DNA of 64,000 nucleotides from MPNP01 sp026709725 (GTDB lineage: Bacteria > Pseudomonadota > Alphaproteobacteria > Rhodobacterales > Rhodobacteraceae). The stretch's first letter is position 1; each line of letters opens with the position of its first letter. This document shows positions 18,029 through 26,469 of this stretch, in pieces. The stretch lies in contig OZ241384.1 in assembly GCA_965200805.1 (NCBI GenBank), forward strand, positions 1,550,001 through 1,614,000, in the 5' to 3' direction. Position numbers and translations under genes: made by a program. The notes beneath the pieces were generated by a model. That model was given only the letters and a program-made list of their open reading frames with translations, searched no databases and was not told the DNA's origin.

Positions 18029-18696
18029 AGCGTGACCCGAAGTTCCGGAGCCTCATTCTGTCCCCACCGGCAGCCCCCCCCCAAAAAAAGCTGAACTCAA
18101 GGGCGCCCGTCCCGCCGGCCTCGGTAAAGCCTGCAGTGGCGATCCCGACCGCAATCCGTCGGGGCAGGCGGGTCCGGGTGGCGATGTCCGTCCGGCCCCG
18201 GGCCCGAAGCACGATGCCCGGGGCATGGGCAAGATGGGATGGATCGCTGGTCTCCAGCGCGTCTGGCATGAAGTCGACAATCGCCGGGTTGTGGCCCGCA
18301 AGACCGCCCGCGCCTTCCAGTAGCGACAGAGGCTGCGGCGATGACCGACAGCAACGACAGGGACTCGTCCCGGATTTCGCAAGGCAGCCTGAAGCCCCCG
18401 ACCCGGCAGCACCAGAATTGCCCAAACGCTGAACTGGTCAATGGCCTGCCGTGCCGGCGGGGTGTCCTCGGCGGCGGCCCTGGCCGGCTTCCATCCCTTG
18501 CGGCGTGAGCCACGGCCCGGGACAGGGGCGTGCTGGCAGGGGACGCGGACCCTCGGGGCAGTGTGCCGGCAATCAGGGTGTTGCTGTGGTTGCCCGGATC
18601 TTCAGGAGAAAGTTCAACGCGATTGCGGATGCGGGGGTCAACCGCGACAAAAGAGTCATATCCTGCATCATCGCTGCATGTGGACTCCCGGGATTG
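18029..18696. other. Gene-free GC-rich stretch behind the RES relic
   Basis: Several overlapping frames exist on both strands but all are compositionally biased and none resembles a known family. A run of ten C (18,067-18,076) followed by seven A stands out. The RES antitoxin gene would be expected here on the minus strand; I could not find it. Confidence 0.45.
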
Positions 18697-19818
18697 TCAC
18701 CCTGTGCGGGGTGACTCGAGAATGACACCGGTTGCGAGGCCGCCGGCGGCGGCGATGGCGGCAAGGCCATAGCCGGCGCGATTGCGAAGCTCGTGGACGA
18801 GACGGACGGCGAGGATGGCACCCGAGGCGCCGGCCGGGTGGCCGCGGGCGAGTGCGCCGCCACCGCGATTGACAATGGATGGATCAAGACCTGTTTCGCG
18901 GACATTGACGAGGGCCTGGACAGCAAAGGCCTCCATGATCTCGGCGCATGTGAGGGCATGCGGGGTCAGATGCGTATGATCAAGCACTGTCCTGATGGCC
19001 TGAATGGGCGCCTGACCGGGGAGATCATGATGACCCCCGATTGTCGCGCCATGGACGATGCGGACGGGTTCAGCGGTCGTTCGTGCAAGCTGTTCGCTTG
19101 CAATGAGGCAGAAGGCCGCACCGTCGGCCTCAATGGCAGTATTGGCAGCCGTGATGGATCCCAGAATCGGTCGGACGCGGGCTGCAAGCCCGGCTGAGAT
19201 TCGTCCTGCGTGTGTATCGACGGCTGGCATTGTGTCATCATGGCTTGTGATCTCATCCATCAGATGATCCCTGCGGGCACATGCCTTGCGATGGCTCTCG
19301 CAAGCCCAGTCGTCCTGTGCTGCACGGGTGATGGAAAATTGACGGGCCAGTGCATCGGCTGCTGCAATCATGTCGGGATCGGCATCCGGCCAGGGTGTGA
19401 ACGGGGGTTGGAGGCATGGACGGGCGGGGTTGATCGCTTCCCCGTACGGGAAAGATGCAGGACGATGGGTGTAGCTCTCAACACCGCCGGCGAGGACCAG
19501 ATTGGCACGACCGGAGCGGATCAGCGCATCAGCGAGCAGGATGGCGTCCAATCCGCTTGCGCACTGCCGGTCGATTGTGAGTCCGGCAACGCGGGGGTCC
19601 AGATTCATGGCCAGACTGATGATGCGGGCAAGATTGCCCTCAATGGCAAGAATGTTGCCAAGGATGAGCTCATCGACAGATTCGGGGGGCAGATTGGCCT
19701 GGTGCAGGCAGTCCAGGGCAACAAGTGCCCCGAGTTCATGGGGCTTCCATGCGGCCAGCGCCCCATTGCGCGGCGTCACCGCACTCCGGGCTGCTGCAAG
19801 AATGTAGCTGCCGGTCAC
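18697..19818 (-). CDS. Thiolase-family protein lacking the second catalytic cysteine
   Basis: A 373-residue thiolase fold, slightly short for the family. The acylated cysteine is present (LTIDRQCASGLDAIL), as are VLAGGVESYTHRP, EIMEAFAVQAL and the histidine motif GGGALARGHPAGASGA. The C-terminal motif that normally carries the proton-abstracting cysteine (C-x-G-G-G) reads AAIAAAGGLATG, with Ala instead of Cys. That makes classical acetyl-CoA condensation doubtful; acyl transfer or a degenerate role is possible. It starts at GTG 19,818, directly behind the stop of the AMP-dependent ligase upstream, so the two form an operon and may act on the same acyl substrate. Confidence 0.82.
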   Translation of the reverse strand: MTGSYILAAARSAVTPRNGALAAWKPHELGALVALDCLHQANLPPESVDELILGNILAIEGNLARIISLAMNLDPRVAGLTIDRQCASGLDAILLADALIRSGRANLVLAGGVESYTHRPASFPYGEAINPARPCLQPPFTPWPDADPDMIAAADALARQFSITRAAQDDWACESHRKACARRDHLMDEITSHDDTMPAVDTHAGRISAGLAARVRPILGSITAANTAIEADGAAFCLIASEQLARTTAEPVRIVHGATIGGHHDLPGQAPIQAIRTVLDHTHLTPHALTCAEIMEAFAVQALVNVRETGLDPSIVNRGGGALARGHPAGASGAILAVRLVHELRNRAGYGLAAIAAAGGLATGVILESPRTG

Positions 19819-19819
19819 G

Positions 19820-21208
19820 TCACGCTTTCAGGGACTTGCGGCCAGGGCCCGCGCGGCTGAATGCAACCGGGTCCGTAAAAAACCGGTATGTGCGCGGGGC
19901 AAGAAGTGTGCCAAGCTGTGCCTGGCAGGCAGCCTTGACCGTGGACTGGAGACCGGTTTGGTCGTGAACCGGCCCGGACTGGCCATCAATCAGTATGTCG
20001 CTCTGACTGACGGACCCGCGCAGGCTGTCGGAAGCTGGATAGACAGCGGCATCCATGACTCCATCAATGCTCAGGAGGAGGGTTTCAATGGCTTCCGGAT
20101 TCACATTGATATCGGCAACGGTATACTGCCGATCAAGGCGCCCGCCGATGACGAGATGTCCTTCTGCATTGAGATGGCCGCATTCACCTGTGGCATAGAA
20201 TCCCTCCGGATCCAGTGTCAGGGGCTGAAGAGTCAGTGGATGACCGGTGTTATCCCCGATAAGGGTTCCGAGTGCCATGGAAGGGGTCTTGACAAGGATT
20301 TCACCCGCTGTCTTTCCGACCCGGACCACCACATCGGGATCAATGACCCCCAGACCGACTTCCGGCATTGCCCGAACATCACGGACCGAAATAAAACTGG
20401 TCTCGGATGTCCCGTAGTGTTCAAGGAGGCTGGCCCGGGGAAAGGATTTCTGTGCAGTTGCAGCGAGGGGGGCATCCAGCCTTGAGCCACAGATATTGAC
20501 CAGTCTGAGAGAGTGGATTTCCATGGCAGGGCCCCGTCTGACCAGCCGCCGCAACTGGGCAGGTGTGGCATAAAGGACGGTGACGGCGCCATCCCTGATC
20601 AATCGGGATTGTGTCCCTGGTCCGATGTCCGACAGGAGATGAAGGTCGGCGCCCAGATGGAGGGCTTCAAGGGCTCCGTAGAGACTCCAGGAGTGCGCCG
20701 GTGTGCCGAGGATGCCATAGGTATCCCCAGCCCCGAGCTTCCAGCGATGTGCATTGCGGCGGAAACTCCTGATCCAGGATTTCTGGCTGCGGAGGATCTG
20801 CCTTGGTGATCCTGTCGTGCCGCCGGACAGGACCCCAAGCACCGGACCGGCAACCCCCCGGGGATTCAACATGCGGATGTCTCTTGCCACGGATCCGGGC
20901 CGGCGCTGTTCTGCTTCGAGGTCCGAAACTCCTCCTGATAAACATCCATGGGATGGCGAGAGATAGAATGACTGTCCGCATTGCATGGCCTGAGTGATTG
21001 CATGCAGCAGTTTCCGGGCACTCTGCGCAGCATCGATCCTGATGACCGTCTCCGGCCGCTGAACGGATATTGGTGATCCGGTCCCTGCCTGGCAGACGCT
21101 ATCGCCGTGCCGGCCCGGGTCAATCCGCGCTCGGGCGTCCCAGCGAAACGCTGCTGTCCCAGACGGGCTGTCATCCATGGATAAGACCCTGTGCCGCTTG
21201 CCCGTCAA
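19820..21208 (-). CDS. AMP-dependent acyl-CoA synthetase/ligase
   Basis: An adenylate-forming enzyme of ~460 residues, short for the family. The nucleotide loop reads VLSGGTTGSPRQI, the A5-like motif EHYGTSETSFIS, then FYATGECGHL, GRLDRQYTVADINVNPEAIE, and a final lysine-containing RAGPGRKSLKA. It should activate a carboxylic acid as acyl-AMP and then thioester; the substrate cannot be read from the sequence. The first ~60 residues are poorly conserved and a later start (for example Met at 21,178) is possible. The stop lies just before the GTG of the thiolase-like gene, so the two are coupled. Confidence 0.82.
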   Translation of the reverse strand: MTGKRHRVLSMDDSPSGTAAFRWDARARIDPGRHGDSVCQAGTGSPISVQRPETVIRIDAAQSARKLLHAITQAMQCGQSFYLSPSHGCLSGGVSDLEAEQRRPGSVARDIRMLNPRGVAGPVLGVLSGGTTGSPRQILRSQKSWIRSFRRNAHRWKLGAGDTYGILGTPAHSWSLYGALEALHLGADLHLLSDIGPGTQSRLIRDGAVTVLYATPAQLRRLVRRGPAMEIHSLRLVNICGSRLDAPLAATAQKSFPRASLLEHYGTSETSFISVRDVRAMPEVGLGVIDPDVVVRVGKTAGEILVKTPSMALGTLIGDNTGHPLTLQPLTLDPEGFYATGECGHLNAEGHLVIGGRLDRQYTVADINVNPEAIETLLLSIDGVMDAAVYPASDSLRGSVSQSDILIDGQSGPVHDQTGLQSTVKAACQAQLGTLLAPRTYRFFTDPVAFSRAGPGRKSLKA

Positions 21209-21340
21209 TTGTGGGGAGACGAGCGCAAAATGTCCAACGGAATACGATCGGGTTTGAACCGGATGCTGTTGATGGAGACAGTTTGTGGATGGTCTGCGGC
21301 GAGGGTTGGAGCTGTGCCATGTGACTGTTTGTGATGGTGA

Positions 21341-22594
21341 TCAGGCCGGGGCCGCGCGCAGTGAGAGGGGCTTTTCGTTGATGGGGAGGTGGACAAGGGC
21401 GGAGAAGGCGGCCACAGCGATGCCGATCCACCAGACCATATCGTAGTTGCCGTAGGCATCATAGAGGGTGCCACCGAGCCAGACGCCAAGGAAGCCACCA
21501 ATCTGGTGTGAGAGAAAGATGATCCCATAGAGTGTGCCCATGTATTTGAGACCATAGATATGGGCGATGAGGCCGCTGGTCAGGGGGACGGTGGCCAGCC
21601 AGAGCAGTCCCATGATCACCGAGAACAGGAGAACGCTGGTCGGCGTGATGGGCAGGAGGACAAAGATGATGGTCGCGAGAGTTCGGAGGGCGTAGATGGT
21701 TGCGAGAAGATACTTGCGGGAGAAGATATTGCCGAGATGGCCTGCGAGCAGGGTGCCAAAGATATTGGCAAGACCGATGATTGAGATGGCAAGGGCACCA
21801 AGGGCGGCTGTTGAGCTGAATCCAAGTGCATGCAGGAGACCGGTGGGTGAGATGGAGGCGCAGAACTCGGTGACAAATGCCGGAAAGTGGGCGGTGATGA
21901 GGGCGAGCTGGTAGCCGCAGGAGAAGAAGCCGGCGAAGATCAGCAAATAGGAGGGATCGGCAAAGGCCCGGTTCAGGGTTTTGCCAAGACTTTCCTCAAG
22001 TTCGCGGCGAGTGGCCGGCGGCGTGGTCCGGAAGAGTGGCAGGGTCAGGAGGACCGCAAGGATCGCCAGGGCAAAGACCAGGAAGACGGACTGCCAGGGC
22101 ATGATGCGCATGAGAAACTCAGCGGCAGGGGCGCCGATGATCTGGCCGGCAGACCCGGCAGCGGTTGCGATCCCAAGTGCCATTGAGCGATGGTCATCGC
22201 TGGCAGCCCGCCCCACAACAGCAAGAACAACACCAAATCCGGTGCCGGCAATGCCGAAACCGATAATGAATTCGAGCACAGAGTGGGCCAGAGGTGTGGT
22301 GGCAATTGATGAGAGGACCAACCCGAAGGCGTAAAGGAGCGCACCGGTGATAATGGCCACGCGGTCCCCGATTTTTTCGGCGAGCGCACCAAAGATCGGC
22401 TGACCGATACCCCAGGCAAGGTTCTGGATCGCAATCGCCATGGAAAACTCAACCCGGGCCCAGCCGAATGCGTCAGCGATCGGGATCTGGAAGACTCCGA
22501 AACTTGCCCGGATTGCGAAACTCACACAGATGATTATGCATCCGGCCAGCAGGACAGGTGTGAAGAGCCGGGGATTGGTCCTGGAAAACATCAT
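21341..22594 (-). CDS. Major facilitator superfamily transporter
   Basis: A 417-residue protein with twelve predicted membrane helices in two halves. The first half has ASFGVFQIPIADAFGW, then GQPIFGALAEKIGDR with the loop 2-3 position typical of the oxalate/monocarboxylate group, and GTGFGVVLAVVGRAA. The second half mirrors this with GTLLAGHLGNIFSRK and LSHQIGGFLGVWLGG. The substrate is unknown; related proteins carry small carboxylates. It lies downstream of the ligase/thiolase pair on the same strand, separated by 132 bases with no clear terminator, so co-expression is possible. Confidence 0.85.
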   Translation of the reverse strand: MMFSRTNPRLFTPVLLAGCIIICVSFAIRASFGVFQIPIADAFGWARVEFSMAIAIQNLAWGIGQPIFGALAEKIGDRVAIITGALLYAFGLVLSSIATTPLAHSVLEFIIGFGIAGTGFGVVLAVVGRAASDDHRSMALGIATAAGSAGQIIGAPAAEFLMRIMPWQSVFLVFALAILAVLLTLPLFRTTPPATRRELEESLGKTLNRAFADPSYLLIFAGFFSCGYQLALITAHFPAFVTEFCASISPTGLLHALGFSSTAALGALAISIIGLANIFGTLLAGHLGNIFSRKYLLATIYALRTLATIIFVLLPITPTSVLLFSVIMGLLWLATVPLTSGLIAHIYGLKYMGTLYGIIFLSHQIGGFLGVWLGGTLYDAYGNYDMVWWIGIAVAAFSALVHLPINEKPLSLRAAPA

Positions 22595-22793
22595 CCGGGT
22601 TCCATGGAGTTGGCAAAGTGGTCTTGCAGTCGAAACACAGCCTGGTTTCCAACATGGGGAAAGGTCACCTGTTTTGCCACAATCACCCGCATCGGCAAAT
22701 TACAAGCCTGCCGGCTTCCCTTCCTGTGATGATGGCTCCGGGCCTGGTGATCGCCGCAGGGGTGATTGACGCAGTGATCCGGCGGATGCGCTG

Positions 22794-23873
22794 ATGCGGC
22801 TGAGAGAGGTCTACAATGCGAAACTGGCCGCTGGCGAGATCATGCCTGATGGTGATCAGGCAGCCCTTGTCGATGTGCTGGCGGACTACAGTCAGAAGAT
22901 TGATGAGAGCGATGCGTCCCCGGGTCTTCTGGGTCGGCTGTTTGGAAGCCAGGGCGGACCTGAGGCAAAGGGTCTCTATATCTGGGGTGGTGTGGGGCGT
23001 GGGAAATCCATGCTTATGGATCTCTTTTTCGCCGCATCACGGGTGGAGCGGAAACAGCGATGGCATTTTCTTGCGTTCATGCAGGATGTTCATGCCCGAC
23101 TGCATGCAGTGCGCCAGACCGAGATCCGTGATTCCATTCTCCCGGTCGCGGACGCATTGGCTCAATCTGTCCGCCTGATCTGTCTGGATGAGTTCCAGAT
23201 CAGCGATATTGCCGACGGCGTTGTGGTTGGCCGTCTCCTCGAACAGCTCTTCAAGCGGGATGTTCTGCTGGTGACCACCTCCAATCGGCCACCCGATGAT
23301 CTCTGCAAGGATGGGCTGAACCGTCACCTCTTTACCCCCTATGCCCGGATGCTGAAGCGGGAGTTGACGATCCATGCGTTCGGTGGAAACAGGGACTATC
23401 GCAAACAACGACTCGCTGGCCGGCAGAAATATTTCTGGCCACTGACTGATCAGGCTGCGCGGGCTGTTCAGGCCATCTGGGACGATCTGTCGGGTGGCGA
23501 GAGCACCACCCTGACGCTGGAGATCAATGCCCGCCGGATTGTCTTTCCCCGATTTGCCAATGGTGTTCTCCGGTCCTCCTTCTGGGAGCTGTGCGGCCAG
23601 CCGCTCGGCCCACCGGATTTCCTGGCAATCGCCAGCCATATCCGCATGCTCATCCTCGAGGGCATCCCCCGTCTGTCGCGTTCGAACTATAACGAAGCCC
23701 GTCGCTTTGTTCTGCTGATTGATGCCCTCTATGATGCCGGTATTGATCTCATCGCCACAGCCGTCGAGCGACCCGAGCTTCTCTATATCGAGGGTACCGG
23801 CTCCTTTGATTTTGAACGCACGGCATCGCGACTTCGTGAGATGCAGGGGCCTGACTGGGGGGCTGAAAAATGA
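22794..23873 (+). CDS. zapE: Cell division protein ZapE (AFG1-like ATPase)
   Basis: A 359-residue AFG1/ZapE family ATPase. Walker A is GLYIWGGVGRGKSMLMD and Walker B LICLDEFQISDIADG; further family signatures are FLAFMQDVHARLH, TTSNRPPDDLCKDGLNR, LFTPYARMLKRELTIH and YNEARRFVLLIDALYDAG. In E. coli the protein associates with FtsZ under stress. ATG 22,794 is the only good start: an ATG nine bases upstream runs at once into TGA. A gap of about 100 bases separates it from galE. Confidence 0.92.
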   Translation: MRLREVYNAKLAAGEIMPDGDQAALVDVLADYSQKIDESDASPGLLGRLFGSQGGPEAKGLYIWGGVGRGKSMLMDLFFAASRVERKQRWHFLAFMQDVHARLHAVRQTEIRDSILPVADALAQSVRLICLDEFQISDIADGVVVGRLLEQLFKRDVLLVTTSNRPPDDLCKDGLNRHLFTPYARMLKRELTIHAFGGNRDYRKQRLAGRQKYFWPLTDQAARAVQAIWDDLSGGESTTLTLEINARRIVFPRFANGVLRSSFWELCGQPLGPPDFLAIASHIRMLILEGIPRLSRSNYNEARRFVLLIDALYDAGIDLIATAVERPELLYIEGTGSFDFERTASRLREMQGPDWGAEK

Positions 23874-23981
23874 CGGATCCGTCCGGCATATCCCTTCTCC
23901 TTGCGCCCGTTCAGGGCTTTGCCAGCGATTGTGCTGTCACTGGTGCAGGAGGGATTCCAATGAACCCGGGGAGAGACTCCG

Positions 23982-24971
23982 ATGCGTGCTGAGACAGTCC
24001 TCGTGACCGGAGGGGCCGGTTATATCGGTGCCCATACCTGCCTGTTGCTTGCCTGTCGGGGCTACCGCCCGGTGACTCTTGACAGTCTTGTCACCGGTCG
24101 GCGGGATTTTGTTCGGTATGGCCCCCTGATTGAGACAGATCTGGGTGATGCGGGGGCATTGGTGGATATCATCAACGAAACCCGACCGATCGCCATTGTG
24201 CATCTCGCCGCCTCGACCCGTGTGGCTGACTCGACCGTTCAGCCGGCGGCCTACTGGCAGAACAATCTTGGCAGAACGCTCACGCTTATGACTGCCGCGA
24301 TTGAGACCGGTTGCCGGCATGTCGTCTTTGCGTCCACATCTGCTGTCTATGGTCTCCAGGACACACCGATCCTGAGTGAGACCATGCCGCCGCGCCCAAC
24401 CAACGCCTATGCCGCTTCCAAACTGGCCGGCGAGATGCTGCTTGAGAATCTTGCCGCGGCGCATGGGATGGGTTGCATGGCTCTGCGTTATTTCAATGTC
24501 GCAGGCGCTGATCCTGATGGCGCCATCGGGGATCTGGGTTCGCCCGGAACCGCCCTGATTCCCACCATTCTGGCTGCAGCTTCGGGAACCGGGCCACCGC
24601 TTCAGATTAACGGTGATGATTACGACACAGCAGACGGGACATGCATCCGCGATTATATCCATGTCATGGATGTCGCCGCTGCCAATGTCAGGGCAATGGA
24701 ATGGACACGCAAACAGAAGGGGTTTGCTGTCCTCAATGCCGGTTCCGGTACAGGGTACAGCATTCGTGAGATTCTCGCTGCCTGTGAGGCCCATATCGGT
24801 CGGAAAATTCCTGCCAGTCTTGCTGATCGCCGCGCCGGTGATATCGCCCGCACCACTGCCGACTGCAGAAAAGCGAGAGATTTCATTGCGTTGACCTGCA
24901 CCCAATCCGATCTTCAATCGATTCTCCGTGATGCCTGGCGCTGGCACCAGAACCGAAAGGCGCGCATCTGA
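23982..24971 (+). CDS. galE: UDP-glucose 4-epimerase
   Basis: A 329-residue extended short-chain dehydrogenase. It has the NAD-binding TGGAGYIGAHTCLLL, the VHLAASTRV segment, the serine motif FASTSAVYG, the catalytic YAASKLAGE, and family-specific LRYFNVAGADPDG and DGTCIRDYIHVMDVA. It should interconvert UDP-glucose and UDP-galactose (or the N-acetyl forms) for envelope polysaccharide. A strong GGGGAGAG site precedes ATG 23,982. waaA starts 77 bases after its stop, linking it with lipopolysaccharide synthesis. Confidence 0.93.
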   Translation: MRAETVLVTGGAGYIGAHTCLLLACRGYRPVTLDSLVTGRRDFVRYGPLIETDLGDAGALVDIINETRPIAIVHLAASTRVADSTVQPAAYWQNNLGRTLTLMTAAIETGCRHVVFASTSAVYGLQDTPILSETMPPRPTNAYAASKLAGEMLLENLAAAHGMGCMALRYFNVAGADPDGAIGDLGSPGTALIPTILAAASGTGPPLQINGDDYDTADGTCIRDYIHVMDVAAANVRAMEWTRKQKGFAVLNAGSGTGYSIREILAACEAHIGRKIPASLADRRAGDIARTTADCRKARDFIALTCTQSDLQSILRDAWRWHQNRKARI

Positions 24972-25047
24972 TGGTTGCGGCCCGGATTGCCTCCTGGTTG
25001 ATGTGTGTGATCCCCGGCGCGCCCATCGGTGCTTTCTGTCGGGGCGC

Positions 25048-26349
25048 ATGATCGTGAGCGGGCTTGCGCAGATTGTTCTCAAGACCTATGCGCTGTTGAC
25101 GATTCTCCTGTCTCCGCTGGCGGGACTCATTCTCGAGTACCGCCGCCGACGTGGCAAGGAGGACCCCGTCCGGCTGATGGAGCGGCTGGGCAGGCCCGCA
25201 ACAGACAGGCAGAAGGGGCTGCTTGTATGGGTCCATGCGGCAAGCCTTGGTGAAGCACGCGCGATCATGACGGTGGTCGAGACGGTCGTGGCAGATCATG
25301 ATGATGCGACTGTTCTGTTTACCTCAGGGACCCGCTCCTCAGCGGCGTATGTGGATCAGGCAGCACCACCCCGTGTTCTGCACCAGTTTGTTCCACTGGA
25401 CTTTGTTCCATGTGTGCGCAGATTTCTGGCACACTGGCGTCCGGACATTGCGATCATCGTCGAAAGTGAATTATGGCCGGTGCTCCTCCTTGCAACCAGA
25501 CGCCGGTCAATTCCGATCATTCTTCTGAATGCCCGTCTCTCCGGCCCTTCCTTCCGACGCTGGCAATCTGTCAGATGGCTGGCCCGGTCGATCATGCTCA
25601 CACTGACGACGGTTCACGCCCAGAATGCTGCCATCGGAGACCAGTTTCTGCTCCTCGGCCTGCCGCCGGAGAGGCTTGCAATCACCGGATCGCTCAAACA
25701 GTCCAATCCTCGACTGGAATACGATCGCGCAGCCATGCGAGCACTTGAGAAGACGCTCGGGGGGCGCCCGGTCTGGCTTGCAGCCTCAACACATTCCGGA
25801 GAAGAGGTCATTGCACTTGAAGCCCACCGGCTTCTCTGTCAGCGCATTTCCGATCTCCTCCTCGTTATCGTGCCCCGACATCCCGAGCGGGCTGGGGAGG
25901 TCATGGGCGCGATTCAGGATGCCGGATTTGCGGCCGCCCGCAGGGCAGAGGGCATCCTGCCGCAGCCGGATCAATCTGTTTATCTCGCAGATACTTTTGG
26001 GGAGTTGGGGCTCTGGTATCGCCTTGTTGATATCGCATTTATCGGTGGATCACTGGTGCCGATCGGCGGACACAATCCCTGGGAGCCGGGACTGCTGTCA
26101 GCAGCAATCCTGCATGGTCCGCATGTGGAGAACTTTGCCGGGATCTATCGTGATCTTGTCGAGGCCGGTGCGAGCATGCGCGTTCCAGATGCCAACGGGT
26201 TGGCAGCAGCCGTCGAGACTCTCACGGACACAGAAGCCCGTGCAGCCATGACCGAAGCCGCCCATCGGGTGGTCACGCAACCCGGTGCGGCTGTCGATGC
26301 GGCAACAGACCTGATTGCCGACCTCCTGCAGGCTGCCAGATCAAGATGA
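25048..26349 (+). CDS. waaA: 3-deoxy-D-manno-octulosonic acid (Kdo) transferase
   Basis: WaaA adds Kdo to lipid IVA, the first core step of lipopolysaccharide synthesis. The protein starts with a membrane anchor (VLKTYALLTILLSPLAGLI), then GT30-family motifs RLGRPATDRQKGLLVWVH, ASLGEARAI with the catalytic Glu, SELWPVLLL, LNARLS, and the donor-site GGSLVPIGGHNPWEP. I place the start at ATG 25,048, giving 433 residues. The frame is open another 120 bases upstream into galE, but those residues are unrelated to the family. Its presence implies an outer membrane with Kdo-bearing lipid A. Confidence 0.92.
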   Translation: MIVSGLAQIVLKTYALLTILLSPLAGLILEYRRRRGKEDPVRLMERLGRPATDRQKGLLVWVHAASLGEARAIMTVVETVVADHDDATVLFTSGTRSSAAYVDQAAPPRVLHQFVPLDFVPCVRRFLAHWRPDIAIIVESELWPVLLLATRRRSIPIILLNARLSGPSFRRWQSVRWLARSIMLTLTTVHAQNAAIGDQFLLLGLPPERLAITGSLKQSNPRLEYDRAAMRALEKTLGGRPVWLAASTHSGEEVIALEAHRLLCQRISDLLLVIVPRHPERAGEVMGAIQDAGFAAARRAEGILPQPDQSVYLADTFGELGLWYRLVDIAFIGGSLVPIGGHNPWEPGLLSAAILHGPHVENFAGIYRDLVEAGASMRVPDANGLAAAVETLTDTEARAAMTEAAHRVVTQPGAAVDAATDLIADLLQAARSR

Positions 26350-26469
26350 CTGGTTGGCAAGATGACTGACCGGTGGCCCCGGGATCGATGCCCCGGGGAT
26401 CAATGGTTCACGAGAAGAACTGTGTGATTGCCAACCTTCTGATTGTCAGCAGTGGGCGGCTGATCGCAT

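Noticed and set aside
23937..25082. A 381-residue minus-strand protein
   Set aside because: It lies antisense to galE, which is fully conserved; it reflects codon bias in a GC-rich gene.
26380..26420. Intrinsic terminator after waaA/pnp (GC-rich CCCCGG/CCGGGG hairpin)
   Set aside because: The hairpin is short and has no T-run on either strand, so I could not support a terminator call.
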